This document shows, in pieces, positions 12,094-22,213 of a stretch of DNA of 64,000 nt (position 1 is its first letter; the number at the start of each line of letters is the position of its first letter). Made by a program: the position numbers and the translations under genes. The notes below the pieces were generated by a model. It ran no database searches, was not told where the DNA came from, and saw nothing but the letters and a program-made list of their open reading frames with translations. This DNA is from Tridacna crocea. Taxonomy: Eukaryota; Mollusca; Bivalvia; Cardiida; Cardiidae. The DNA lies in the NCBI GenBank assembly GCA_943736015.1, contig OX031059.1:44899159-44963158 (forward strand), given 5' to 3'.

Positions 12094-12294
12094 CTCTTTA
12101 CCACATAATCCCGACTTTGACGATCCTGTGAAAGAAGCCTTTTAAAAACAGTGGTAACCAGCATTTTCTCCTTTTACCACAATGTTTTCAACCCTTCCTA
12201 AACCAAATTTGAATTTTTCAGTCACAATTATCTTGTCATCTGCAAATGCTTTTTTTTGACCAGTCTGTAATTTTTTCATCTGGTAAAGAGTTAA
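12090..12294 (-). mobile_element. H1 MITE lacking its left hairpin arm
   Basis: After TTAACTCTTTACCACATAAT the sequence jumps from CCTTTTAAAAACAGT straight to GGTAACCAGC. The left arm is deleted up to the palindrome centre and the right arm is intact. It joins back-to-back to the preceding copy through one shared TTAA. Confidence 0.85.
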
Positions 12295-14301
12295 GATTAT
12301 ACAATCTGATATTCCATGCACAATATACAGTAGCTAGGCAAAACATGGCAATTTTGTGTCAACTTGCTCTGTGAGCAGTGTAGTTTGAGATCGGCTGCAG
12401 GAAATATCCTGATCATTTAGCTCCATTGCCACTATGCTTTGTGAATTTTAATAGTATTCCTTTTGACATGCTTTTGATAAGCAGGTTTTTTTTCTTCTAC
12501 AAAAGTAGTAAAAATTACACAAATAACACATAGTTGAAAGAAAGGAAAATGTTGTATTTCAGTGGTATGGGAAACATAGAGAGGAAGACAAGAGTTACCT
12601 TTTGCAAGTAACTGCTCATTTAGCCAAAATGTTTTCAAAAAAAAAGCCTTAGGCTGGCAAATAGAAAATTGTATTCATACCATAAAGGATAGATTTTTAA
12701 AATCCCATCTTTGGGTACTGTGACGATAACTCGGTCATAGGTTATATTACAAAGCATAATGGTACAAGCAATTACCCTTGTAGTCTCAGATCAGTTGAAA
12801 TTTGTCATATACCTGTAGGGTCTTGAGTTCCTCCCTGCAGATGACACTAAAAAGTCGGAAGAGTAAAGAAAAAAAGCATTAGTATTTCATAAGGGGTGTG
12901 ACATTGTAAGAAAAATGAAAGGGAATCAGAGATGAACAGCCTATGACAATTTAAACATCTGTATAATAATAACATGCCTTTTACTTACCATATTTTACTG
13001 CAATATGTATAGATGTTTGCTCCTCTGAAAAAGAAACAATTACTCTTTGAGATTCTTAAAGGCCTGGGGATCTTCAGTGACTTAACTTACAGGAGTCCGG
13101 TCGATTTGGTTGCTCTTGATGGACCAAAAAGGGATAAAAATTCTCATAAACTCTGTAATGGTTGTTAGTGCATATTAGAAGAGAAAGATTCTTGTGAGGC
13201 AGTTTTTGATAGATGAAATGTTTCATTTTGATCTCATTTTATCAATATTTTGCGAACTTTTCTCTAATACTCATAGACTTAAAGAAATGAAACTAGATAA
13301 ATGAAATAATACCCATTTGAATGGATTACCAAGAAAACTTAGTAGCTGTTGTTGCAATAGCTAATTTATTATTGGCAATATCTTCTTTTATCACAAAAAC
13401 AATCCTTGTAAATGCGAAAGATAGTCTTTGCACAAGCACTAGGTGTTCTGAAACAATAATCATAGCTGTTTGAGTATGTTGGGTATTCCTCTGAGTTTCC
13501 TGTCTCTATGATTCTGTAGTTGTTTGGTTCTGGTGACAGTAGGAAGAGACACTGTCATTAACACAAGCTAGAGTGACTGTTTATTAACCTTTCTTTGTAT
13601 TCACTTCTTTAGGTCTCAATACTGATACCCTCAGATGCTGAACTCAGCTGTTGTAACATAAATGTTTATAGTCTGTATAAATCTAGAAAAAAACTAGAGG
13701 ACACAGACTATGAAGTATGACCTTTGAATTACGCTGTTCTAATAACTGATGACATGAATATCTGGTCTTTTTTACTTTGAATGTTCAAATCATGTATTTT
13801 GCATTCTATGGGTTATAATTTATACATTGCACTATCACTTGGATTTTGAGACGGGGATGACTTCATATATTTTTCAAACTGGAACTGTCAGAAAGCATTC
13901 TATTGTCAAATGAGCTCAATTATATAACTGGTAATTTGACTTCCTGGTATAAATTAATTATCCTAGATACCTTTCAAATTTCTACTGTACCAGTGAAGCC
14001 TACATCTTTGGAAATTCATCAATGATTTGCCATGGCTATAATGCCATATCTTGTCAGGCACCTTGTAAATAGTTTGAGCCTGTCGGAAATTTTGTTTCAA
14101 AAAGGAATTGCCAAACAAAATCTTCTTTGAAGATAATGCCTGATTTAAAACATCCTGTAGGTGAGAGTTTTGTATATGAAGACCTGCAGATTTACATGTA
14201 GTTTTTAGCTTGGCATGCTGCTAGGAAATCTAAAGAGAATTTGTTTCTTTTTCAGAGAATGAGTTATTATTATACATTTTTGATTAAACAAGAGAAAACA
14301 G
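12295..14301 (+). other. PTBP intron 2, element-free stretch
   Basis: This is about 2 kb of AT-rich intron between the last MITE and the regulatory region of microexon E3. No H1 copies are present although they are dense on both sides. No open frame with splice sites stands out. Confidence 0.45.
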
Positions 14302-14467
14302 ATTTTTATTCAACACTTCTAATTTTTTCCATTGTATTTTTTTTCTTTTCCCATTGTTTCCCTCTGTTCGTTGCTGGTGTACTACTTGAACGTGGATTCG
14401 TTTCTCCGCTGGGATCTTCAACTTACGCTCATCTCCTCCACTTTCTCCTCATCTGGCTCTATCATGA
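14302..14467 (+). promoter_or_regulatory. PTBP1: 166-nt AG-exclusion zone and pyrimidine-rich control region of PTBP microexon E3
   Basis: The last AG before the microexon's own acceptor (14468-14469) is at 14300-14301. No AG occurs in the 166 bases between. Such a long gap is the signature of a distant branch point. A good candidate is TTCTAAT at 14317-14323 (branch A 14322), followed at once by a long T/C tract and 147 nt from the exon. The zone holds several PTB-type motifs: TTTCTTTTCC, CCCTCTGTTC, TTTCTCC, ATCTCCTCC and CTTTCTCCTC. Human PTBP1 exon 11 is known to have a distant branch point, an AG-exclusion zone and PTB binding, so the arrangement looks conserved. Branch-point use is inferred. 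Confidence 0.72.
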
Positions 14468-14469
14468 AG

Positions 14470-14500
14470 GTCACGCCCGAGGCTCTTTTTACCCTCTTTG
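14470..14500 (+). CDS. PTBP1: PTBP exon E3: 31-nt frame-shifting microexon (counterpart of vertebrate exon 11)
   Basis: The exon is 31 nt between ATCATGAAG and GTACGT. It encodes VTPEALFTLF plus the first base of a Gly codon, which is helix 1 of RRM3 (VTPQSLFILFG in human PTB). The vertebrate counterpart is 34 nt. The three-base difference is explained by one extra codon (His) kept in exon E2, so the phase is identical. Because 31 is not a multiple of three, skipping joins CAT to GTGTATACG and reaches TGA at 18156-18158 in exon E4, upstream of several exon junctions. In vertebrates, PTB promotes skipping of this exon to limit its own mRNA through NMD. The sequence supports the same circuit here, although splicing itself is not observed. 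Confidence 0.9.
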
Positions 14501-15236
14501 GTACGTTTGTAAGCACTTTTTTCTTTATTTACTGTTCTATTGAAACATGGTCATAGAAAAAATAAATAGGGTTTCTTTGATAAGGATAGAGAGAGAGATC
14601 ATTAAATTAGTTTTTGGACTTAGTATTGGAAGTTACTTCTTCCATCAGCCACAGCTTCTGGAAAATTTTGGTCTCTCTTCTGGATGAAAACCAAAAAAAT
14701 TTCAGAAAATTTATATGTTAAAAAAAAGCTAGCAGTGATAGTTAATTTGATCAATACAAAAAGTCTCAAATTCTGAGCATTTGCTATTTATTATTTTGGA
14801 GTCAAAATCGCTAAAAATAAATATCTTTTTCATCTGTGATGCGGTCTTGATTACATTCATAGTAGATTTCAGTTCCAAAATGCCCTTTAGAGGGAACCAG
14901 ATATAAAAAGTTTCCTATGACCATGTTTCCAGTTTAGATTGACAGTAATCGGATGCACACTGAATTAGATAGAGCCAATCCGTCTCCGTAACTTCTACCT
15001 CTAAATAGCCAGTAAATAACAGCATATTTTTGTACTGTACCATGATGAAAGAGTTGTTTGCAGGATAAAAAACAATGGTAGTGTGTGGACACGACTTACA
15101 TAGCAAGAATTTACAAGGTGAAATTAGTTCAGGGTTAACATTGGACTTTCAAGACAGGTTTGTTTGCAATTATAGGGGATATTGGGACTTTTGGTCTCAC
15201 CAATGTATGAATTATCAAAATGAAGATCTTTATTTA

Positions 15237-15465
15237 GGTAACACTTTACCACACAATTCTGTCTTTAACGACCCTGAGAAAGAAAGCTTCAGAAAATATT
15301 GCAAGAAAAGGAGAAAATGCTGGTTACCAGCATTTTCTTCCTTTCCCACAGTATTTTCTACCTTTCCCAAACCAAATTTCAACTTTTCAGTCACATTTAT
15401 TTTGTCATCTGCAAATGCTTTCAGTTTGTACCAGTCTATAAACTTGTCATTTGGTAAAGGGTTAA
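15237..15465 (-). mobile_element. H1 MITE, left TTAA mutated
   Basis: It opens GGTAACACTTTACCACAC, with TTAA changed to GTAA, and closes TTGGTAAAGGGTTAA. Left arm: ATTGCAAGAAAAGG. Right arm: CCTTTCCCACAGTAT. Confidence 0.85.
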
Positions 15466-15640
15466 TATTGGTTATAGAACAGGGTACTTTATGTTCGAAA
15501 AGGATCAAAGAACATGACACTTCATTTTAAAAAGTTCTAAAGCACTGCCCAGCGCTCTGTACTGCAAATAGAAATCATAATGGGAATAACTATTTTCGGT
15601 GATTTGATGGAGCATAAGCTCTATGTTTCAGGTGTCAATC

Positions 15641-15869
15641 TTAACCCATTACCACACAATCCCTACTTTTGACGCCCCTGAGAAAAAAGCCTTTAGAAAA
15701 CATAGTGGGAAAAGGAGAAAATGCTGGTAACCAGCATTTTCTCCTTTTCCCACTATGTTTTCTACCCTTCACAAAACAAATTTCAAATTTTCAGTCACTT
15801 TTATTTTGTCGTCTGCAAATGCTTTCAATTTGGACCAGTCTAAAATATTGTCGTTTGGTAATGGGTTAA
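15641..15869 (-). mobile_element. H1 MITE with matched arm changes
   Basis: TTAACCCATTACCACACAAT opens it and GGTAATGGGTTAA closes it. Both arms carry the same change relative to most copies (CATAGTGGG on the left, CCCACTATG on the right), so pairing is kept. Confidence 0.92.
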
Positions 15870-16804
15870 TTAATTCAATATTTTCCTTGAGTAGGTCTTC
15901 AGCAAATGGGTATCCAGAATTTTGTCCAGCAGTATAACCCAATTGTTTCTGTCAAGATTGCAAAAAATACCAGACAACTTTTCATTTATGAAATTTTTTT
16001 TTTGTTAACCAAATAATAAAAGAGAAGAAACCTGAGTTCACATACTTCTGTTGTCTTTTAACCAGGTGTTAAAAAAAGAAACATTTCATTTAAAAAGAAA
16101 CATTTCATTTATGATGCAGTCAACTTTCGAATTTTTTTCCCCTCTAGATCATCCATTCTGCTTCAAGTCAATTATATTTAGCGTCACCCTGGCATTGGCT
16201 TACCTGTCTGATTCTTGTTACATTTTGATTAGTACTTTATTTTGCTGATTTCAAGTTTTCATCTTCTAATACGATTAGATGCATTGCTATGTTTTCAGTG
16301 TTTTGTAGCATTGATACTCTTCTGTCACCGTCAAGCATTTTATTTAAGATTCTTTGAAAACTATGCTCCGAGCAGAAAGAGTTGTTTTGTCGGTTTACTT
16401 CAAAAACCTTGTAACTACAGCTTATTACAAGCTGTTATAGGCAGAGCATTCTCTTTCTAGAATGTATACTATACCCGTGTGTCAGACTTCTTCAGCGAAG
16501 AAACAGAGACCCGTTAGAAATGCTGAAGCCACTATATCTAGTTTATACTTAACATAAACTTGTACAAGAGACCATAAAGAGAAGCATTTATAACGGCAGG
16601 AAAATATTAATTTTGTACTATATTTGTACAAGAAGCAATTTCATGCACAAAGAAACAACAGGGAAAAAGCAGTTTCTTGAACTGCAGTTGAAATTATGTA
16701 ATTTGCAGCCCTTTTACTCCTTATTCTTTAAAAGAAATGTTTGAAATACAGGGATATATCTACAGAAGCTTCATATTATTGAAAGTTTTTTTTAACATTT
16801 AATT

Positions 16805-17167
16805 TTACCACACTAAAACATGACTTTTACAAATTTAAAGCATTTGTATATGACAAATCAAAGGTGACTAAGATGATGAAACTTGGCTTTTATTGAGTAC
16901 AAAACCTTGTTGGAAAAGTAGAAAATATATTTCTACATAATTAACCCTTTACCAGATGACAAGATGTCAGCTTTGTCGAAATTGAAAGCATTTGCGGATA
17001 AAACAACTTCATTGTGGTTCAAATGGTGCAATCTTGCTTTGATAGGGTAGGAAACATTGTGTTAAAAGGAGAAAATGCTGGATTGTTTAGTCAAGCATTA
17101 AGCATTTTTTTTTTTTCAGGGTTGTTCAAGCTGTGTATTGTAAAACTAATATATTGTCAAAGATAAG
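16805..17167 (+). repeat. Two truncated H1 copies in series
   Basis: A decayed left half (16805-16940; TACCACACTAAAACATGAC, AAAGCATTTGTATATGACA) is followed by a better copy starting TTAACCCTTTACCAGATGAC at 16941. The second runs to GAGAAAATGCTGG near 17083 and then diverges, breaking at the palindrome centre. Confidence 0.6.
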
Positions 17168-17229
17168 ATTTTAAGACTAGTTTTGGAATCATTTTACCCG
17201 TTATAGATTTGAGAATCAAAGTCTTTTAA

Positions 17230-17680
17230 TCCTCTCTTCACATGGCAACAAGTTCTTGAACTTGGCTGGTATGCAGCTTTTTTTTTCTTTTCCAACAATG
17301 TTTTCTTCCCTGTCAAAAGCAAGTTCTGTCATTTTAGCTATTTTCCATCATGTGTAAAACTTTTCTGTATGGTCTTGTCCAAAATTTTTATTGTGTGCTA
17401 AAGAGTTTACCTTTTATGAAATGATCCTTAGAAGCTTATTTTATGACTTGATGGAATAACATTTTTGAAAATAATGTGGGAATAGAACTAAATGTCAGTA
17501 AACAGCTTCTTTTCCACATTGTTGTATACTATTCCAAAAGAATATCTCATCACATGAGTTGCATTTACTTTTTCATTGTAAAGTTTTTTGATATTGACCA
17601 GTCTGGAATTTTAACATCTTCAGTGGTTGTTTTGAAAGAGTCTCTCCCAATTTTCTCTGAAAATTAGTGGAAATATTAGC
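17230..17680 (-). repeat. Two decayed H1 remnants
   Basis: 17230-17407 keeps a right half (TTTTCCAACAATGTTTTC, GTCTTGTCCAAAATTTTTA, GTGCTAAAGAG). 17405-17680 has ATAATGTGGGAATAGAAC, TTCCACATTGTTGTATACTA and TTGACCAGTCTGGAATTTTA. No TTAA borders are clear. Confidence 0.4.
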
Positions 17681-18131
17681 GCAGTATGAAGAACAGAAAG
17701 GAAGATAATTATGTCCTTTAACAATCCTAGTTGAAAAAATAACCAATTAGTTGCAGATAGTTGTATTTCAAATTAGAGGAATTAATTTTTGCAGCTATGC
17801 ATGGAGAAATGATTAACAATGCAGTAAATTGATTCTGCTCCAAGTACTTCACGAATGTATTTGAAGATGAGCCTACATTCTCTGTGGGCAGCAAATGTTT
17901 TTCTTCCAGAAAATTGAGATGCAATCACCTAGTTGAAACTTTTTTTGTTTTCTCCTTTTCCTACCAGTAATAAGTTTTTTCGGATTAAAGAAAAAAGAAA
18001 AATACCTCCGTAAGAAGCTTTTGTGGATATTTCCTTTTCTATTTCAAACATCTTTTTTTTTTCCAGGAAATATGTCAGCAAACTGTACTAGAATTGAATG
18101 TGTTTACTGATAATATTTTTTTATGAATCAG

Positions 18132-18224
18132 GTGTATACGGGGATGTACATAGGGTGAAGATTTTATTTAACAAAAAAGACAATGCCTTGGTACAAATGG
18201 CTGAGCCACAACAAGCCCAACTAG
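18132..18224 (+). CDS. PTBP1: PTBP exon E4: RRM3 core with RNP1
   Basis: The exon is exactly 93 nt between ATGAATCAG and GTAGGT. It reads (G)[30 protein letters not shown] plus one base. This aligns almost residue for residue with vertebrate PTB RRM3 ([31 protein letters not shown]). NALVQM is the RNP1 strand. The phase is 1 at both ends. The matching vertebrate exon is also 93 nt, as I recall. When E3 is skipped, the +1-shifted frame of this exon stops at 18156-18158. It is the strongest single match in the window. Confidence 0.97.
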
Positions 18225-18353
18225 GTAGGTGACAAGTTTGAATCTTGGTGGAGATGTTGGTGAATAGAAATGAGTTGATATTTCAGTGATGAGCATTAAA
18301 TTTTATGGACTGGAAAGACTTCTTCATGTTGGAAAAATTGTAGTCATTTGATT

Positions 18354-18496
18354 TTAAGTCTTTACCGTGCAACAAAATACTAGACTGCTCCAACTTGATA
18401 GCGTTTGCAGATGACTAATAAAAAGAGGCAAAAATTATTGTAATTTTCTGAAAGGTTAGAAAACATTGTGAGAAAAGGAGAAAATGCTGGTTACAG
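18354..18496 (+). repeat. Half H1 element ending at the palindrome centre
   Basis: The left half is well preserved (TTTACCGTGCAACAAAATAC, GCGTTTGCAGATGACTAA, AGGAGAAAATGCTGGTTAC). It stops immediately after the hairpin centre, and no right arm or right end follows. Confidence 0.8.
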
Positions 18497-18757
18497 AACT
18501 GTAATGTTATCTTCATCCTCTGAAAAATTCTGTGTCATTGGGGGGTTTAAAAAAGAGATGATACGGTAGATATATACCATCCACACAATCAAAGTTTTCA
18601 TGGTAGTTGAAACCACCCGAATGTTTACTGAGACACTGAGCAAGTTAATCATGGTAGTTGGGAACAAAATTGTTTGAATCCATTTAACATTTACCTTCTA
18701 TTGTACTAAATAAACCTGTACAACAAGGGCAGTTTACCATCAAAATATTTTTTATAG

Positions 18758-18949
18758 TTATAACCCTTTTCAACTGTGAGTTCTCACAAAAAAATGAAGC
18801 ACTTGCAGTTGAGTGTTGGCATTCACATGCAATGCTCTTTGTGGGAAAAGGAGAAAATGCTGGTTACCAGCATTTTCTCCTTTTCCCACAAGGTTTTCAA
18901 AAGCTATCTACTCCAGGGATGTCAAAAGTCAGGATTGTGTGAGAGTTAA
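18758..18949 (+). mobile_element. H1 MITE with an unusual left end
   Basis: The right half and a perfect hairpin (TTTGTGGGAAAAGG ... CCTTTTCCCACAAGG) are typical. Between TATAACCCTTTTC and the hairpin is a different sequence (GTGAGTTCTCAC, GCACTTGCAGTTGAGTG), so this may be a variant or a replaced end. Confidence 0.75.
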
Positions 18950-19360
18950 GTAAAGTAATATTATGGGGGAGGTAAGGTGGGGGGAGATCAAATACTGATG
19001 CAAGACTAGTGAATTGAAAGGCTGCCATATTACCTGTATATGTTTCTGCAATATGGAGAAACTCTCTAATGAATGTTGTTTGTGAAGTCTGTGAGGGGAG
19101 TTCATTATGGTACTGTCTGCCTTCTTCATATCATAAATTTGTATGAAAGTTTTTTTGTAGATTGTGCAAGTTAGATGAAGATTAAAAATGTTGGGTTTAA
19201 TAATATTGAAATACTTCACACCCATGGTAAATGAAATGTAAAGAAAAATTTCGTAACTTGTAAAATCTTTTGGAGATACGAATTGGCCATGTTTTGTGAA
19301 AAGAGGGTTTAAAGCAAAGTATGTTGCAAAGGTGTCAACCCATGTCAGATACCTTTTGAC

Positions 19361-19590
19361 TTAGCCCGTTACCACATAGTAAAATTATAGACCTATCCAA
19401 ATTGAAAGCATTTCGTAGATGGCAATTTCAGAGTGGCTCAAATGATGTAATTTTGCTTTGATAGGATAGAAAACTTTGTTGGAAAAGGAGAAAATGCTGG
19501 TAACCAGCATTTTCTCCTTTTCCCACAATGTTTTCACAAGGCTTTTACCTCAGAGGCTTTAAAAGTCGTCATTGTGTGGTAAAATGTTAA
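19361..19590 (+). mobile_element. H1 MITE, complete
   Basis: It runs from TTAGCCCGTTACCACATAG to GTGGTAAAATGTTAA. The inner block (GGCTCAAATGATG, TTTTGCTTTGATAGG) matches the copy at 32952, which marks a subfamily. Confidence 0.88.
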
Positions 19591-19998
19591 AGAAGAAGAT
19601 TTATGCATGTAATTGATGAACCAAAAAAAAGAAATTATGATGATTGAAACTAGCAATAGTTTCTCTAAAAATTGGTCATTATGATTTCCTGATTAGAAGG
19701 TAAATGGGACTGCCAATATACCAAAAAGAAGTTAAAATGCAGAATTTGGGCATCAGTAAACATGTACATAGGTTTTCACATAGGTTTTCCTGGAGATGTA
19801 TATCAGTTATCTTAATCACAGAAACTAAGGAAATAACTCCTGTTACTTGCACCAAGGAAGGTTTTGTACCTCAAAGTAAAGCATTGAAGAAAAAATGTGG
19901 AAGTGTAATATGTACAACTAAATAGCAGCGCTGACATAGTCTAATCCAATCAAATATTAACTCAAGTGAAGTGATAGTGCTAAGAGAGGAAAGGATAG

Positions 19999-20423
19999 TA
20001 ACCCTTTGCCAAACAACCCTACTAAGACAAATAAGTTTTGAAAAAATTATTAGAAAAGGAGAAAATGCTGGTGACCAGCATTTTCTCCATTCCAATTTCT
20101 CACAATATTTTCTTGCCAAATCCAACTATTTGAACCATCTTCAATTTGCATCATGTGAATTTTTTTTTCAAAATGACTACAAATGAAACTCTATAACTCT
20201 TTACCACACAAAAAAATTTTAGCATAGTTCAGCTTGAAAACATTTTTTTGAAAACATTGTGTTAGAAGGAGAAAACTATGATTACTAGCATTTTCTCCCT
20301 ATCCCACAGTGTTTCCTACCCTTTCCAAATCAAATTCTGTACTTGGATCCACATTTGATTTGTAGTCTGCAATTGCTTTCAATTTGGACAAGTTGAAATT
20401 TTTGTGGTGTGGCAGAGAGTTAC
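19999..20423. mobile_element. Two adjoining H1 copies; the second has the same end on both sides
   Basis: The first copy (19999-20192, minus) is a short variant with a GGTGACC centre. The second (20193-20423) starts TAACTCTTTACCACACA and AAAATTTTAGCATAGTTCAG, which is the plus-type left end. It closes with CTGCAATTGCTTTCAATTTG and GTGGTGTGGCAGAGAGTTA, which is the inverse of that same end. It is therefore a symmetric element with two like ends. Confidence 0.75.
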
Positions 20424-20843
20424 AGGGAAGAAAAAGGAGTATATAAAGGAGAAAATGTTACTAATTCTTTCCCCTTTACCAACAATAATTTACACAGGAC
20501 TGTACAAACATGGGGTCATATGATTAAAGATGGGGAGGGGGTATTAATACAACCCACAGAAGAGTTAAAAAAGTTTGGAGCAAATTATAGAGAAATACAA
20601 ATAATTTCATTGATTTTTTCTAATGTCGTCTTTAGGAAAATTTAGTTAAAGCACATTTTTTATGCCTGAGAAAAATGAGATAGTGTGTGTAATTTAATTA
20701 GGTGAACCCCAAAGTTGCACTCATTCATAATTGAAGCCTCTGCTTTTCTGCTGTGTTACATGTATGTTTCTGTTTGGAAATTTTGGAACTTGAAGTAAAT
20801 TTTATGACTGCAAAAACTTGACGGCTTTGTCCTATTAGGTCTC

Positions 20844-21071
20844 TAACTCTATACCACACAATCCTGACTTTTAACGACCCTGAGAAAGAAAGCATTTGAG
20901 AACATTGTGGGAAAAGGAGAAATTATTGTGACCAGCATTTTCTCCTTTTCCCACAATGTTTTGTACTCTTGCTGGAAAAAAATTTCAATTTTTAAGTTAC
21001 CTTTAAGTTTTCCTCTGCAAGTACTTTCAATTTGGACTAGCCTAAAATTCTTTCCTGTGGTAAACAGTTAA
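20844..21071 (-). mobile_element. H1 MITE; right TTAA shared with the next copy
   Basis: CTAACTCTATACCACACAAT opens it. The left arm AGGAGAAATTATTGTGACC and right arm CAGCATTTTCTCC are imperfectly paired. Its right TTAA is 21068-21071. Confidence 0.85.
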
Positions 21072-21297
21072 CTCTTATCTCACAAGAAAATTTTAGACCA
21101 GTCCAAATTGAAAGCATTTTCAAACAACAAAATGACTTGGACTGTGAATTTGAAATTTGCTTTGGGAAGAGGAGAAAACATTGTGGGAAAAGGAGAAAAT
21201 GCTGGTTACCAGCATTTTCTTCTTTTACCCACAATGTTTTCAAAAGGCCTTTTTTCTCAGGGTCATTAAAAGTCGGGATTGTGAGGTAAAGGATTAA
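21068..21297 (+). mobile_element. H1 MITE, complete, back-to-back with the previous copy
   Basis: TTAACTCTTATCTCACAAG opens it and GTGAGGTAAAGGATTAA closes it. It has opposite orientation to the adjoining copy, with one TTAA between them. Confidence 0.9.
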
Positions 21298-21313
21298 GGG
21301 CTATGATTTCCAT

Positions 21314-21544
21314 TTAACTCTTTACCAAACAAAATAATGTTAGACTCTCATCTAAATTGGAAGCATTTGCAGATGACAAAATAGATGTGACTCAAAAAAT
21401 TGAAATTTGTTTTTGGAAGGCAAGAAAACATTCTAGGAAAAGGAGGAAATGCTAGTTACCAGCTTTTCTCCTTTTCACAGAATGTTTAAGAAGGCTGTCT
21501 TCCTAGGGTCATAAAAAACAGGGATATGTTTTGGAAAGGATTAA
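21314..21544 (+). mobile_element. H1 MITE, complete but diverged in the hairpin
   Basis: TTAACTCTTTACCAAACAAA to GGAAAGGATTAA. The hairpin arms have mismatches (TTCTAGGAAAAGGAGGAAAT / TTTCTCCTTTTCACAGAAT). Confidence 0.85.
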
Positions 21545-21747
21545 TCAACTGGTTTAGCAATAATCCTTATATATCATGAAACAATGTCTGTGTTACTTTA
21601 GAATGTAATTGAAATGATCTTGCTTCAATCTATTATGAGAGTTGCAAACACAATAAGCTTGAAGGTTCAGAAAAGGTTTTGATAAATTGCTCATTTCCTA
21701 TGCAGCTTTTGTTGACTGGTTACAATTATTTAATTTTTACCTTTCAG

Positions 21748-21845
21748 CCATTGCCCATTTAGACAAAGCAAGAGTCTGGGACAAGACAATCCGAGTGACA
21801 CAGTCCAAACATTCTTTAGTGCAAATGCCTAAAGATGGCCAGCCA
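21748..21845 (+). CDS. PTBP1: PTBP exon E5: end of RRM3 and start of the RRM3-RRM4 linker
   Basis: The exon is 98 nt between ACCTTTCAG and GTGAGT. It reads AIAHLDKARVWDKTIRVTQSKHSLVQMPKDGQP. KTIRVTQSKHSLVQMPKDGQ corresponds to KPIRITLSKHQNVQLPREGQ, the last strands of RRM3 in vertebrate PTB. It enters in phase 1 and ends on a complete codon. In the PTB family RRM3 and RRM4 pack against each other, and this exon carries the beginning of their linker. An H1 fragment starts only 51 nt after its donor. Confidence 0.96.
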
Positions 21846-21895
21846 GTGAGTACTGCATTTATGTGTCAAATCTATTGGGGGCCAAAAGTCTCATT

Positions 21896-22177
21896 TTAAC
21901 CCATTACCACACGATCCTGAGTTTTATCCTCTGGTGAAAAAGTTTTTTTTTAACCCTTTCCCAAACGACAAACTTTTGGACTGGACCAAATTGAAAGCAT
22001 TTGCAGACGACAATTCAACTCTTGGTGAAAAGATGATTTCTGTCTATGATAGGGTAGAAAACATTGTGGGAAAAGGAGAAAATGCTGGTTACCAGCATTT
22101 TCTCCTTTTCCCACAATGTTTTCAAAATGTTACTATTCCAGACCCGTAAAAACCAGGGATTGTTTGGGGAAGGTTAA
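21896..22177 (+). mobile_element. H1 end fragment followed by a complete H1 MITE
   Basis: 21896-21949 is a minus-type left end only (TTAACCCATTACCACACGA). The complete plus copy 21950-22177 follows (TTAACCCTTTCCCAAACGAC ... GGGGAAGGTTAA). The full copy has a perfect hairpin and an inner block shared with 60153 (GATGATTTCTGTCT). Confidence 0.88.
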
Positions 22178-22213
22178 AGCATTGTTGAAAAAGGTACCAG
22201 CATTTTCCCTTTT

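Noticed and set aside
14241..14556. 100-residue and 74-residue + frames over the microexon region
   Set aside because: They read through the pyrimidine-rich AG-free intron zone. Only the 31 nt at 14470-14500, in the frame reading VTPEALFTLF, matches PTB.
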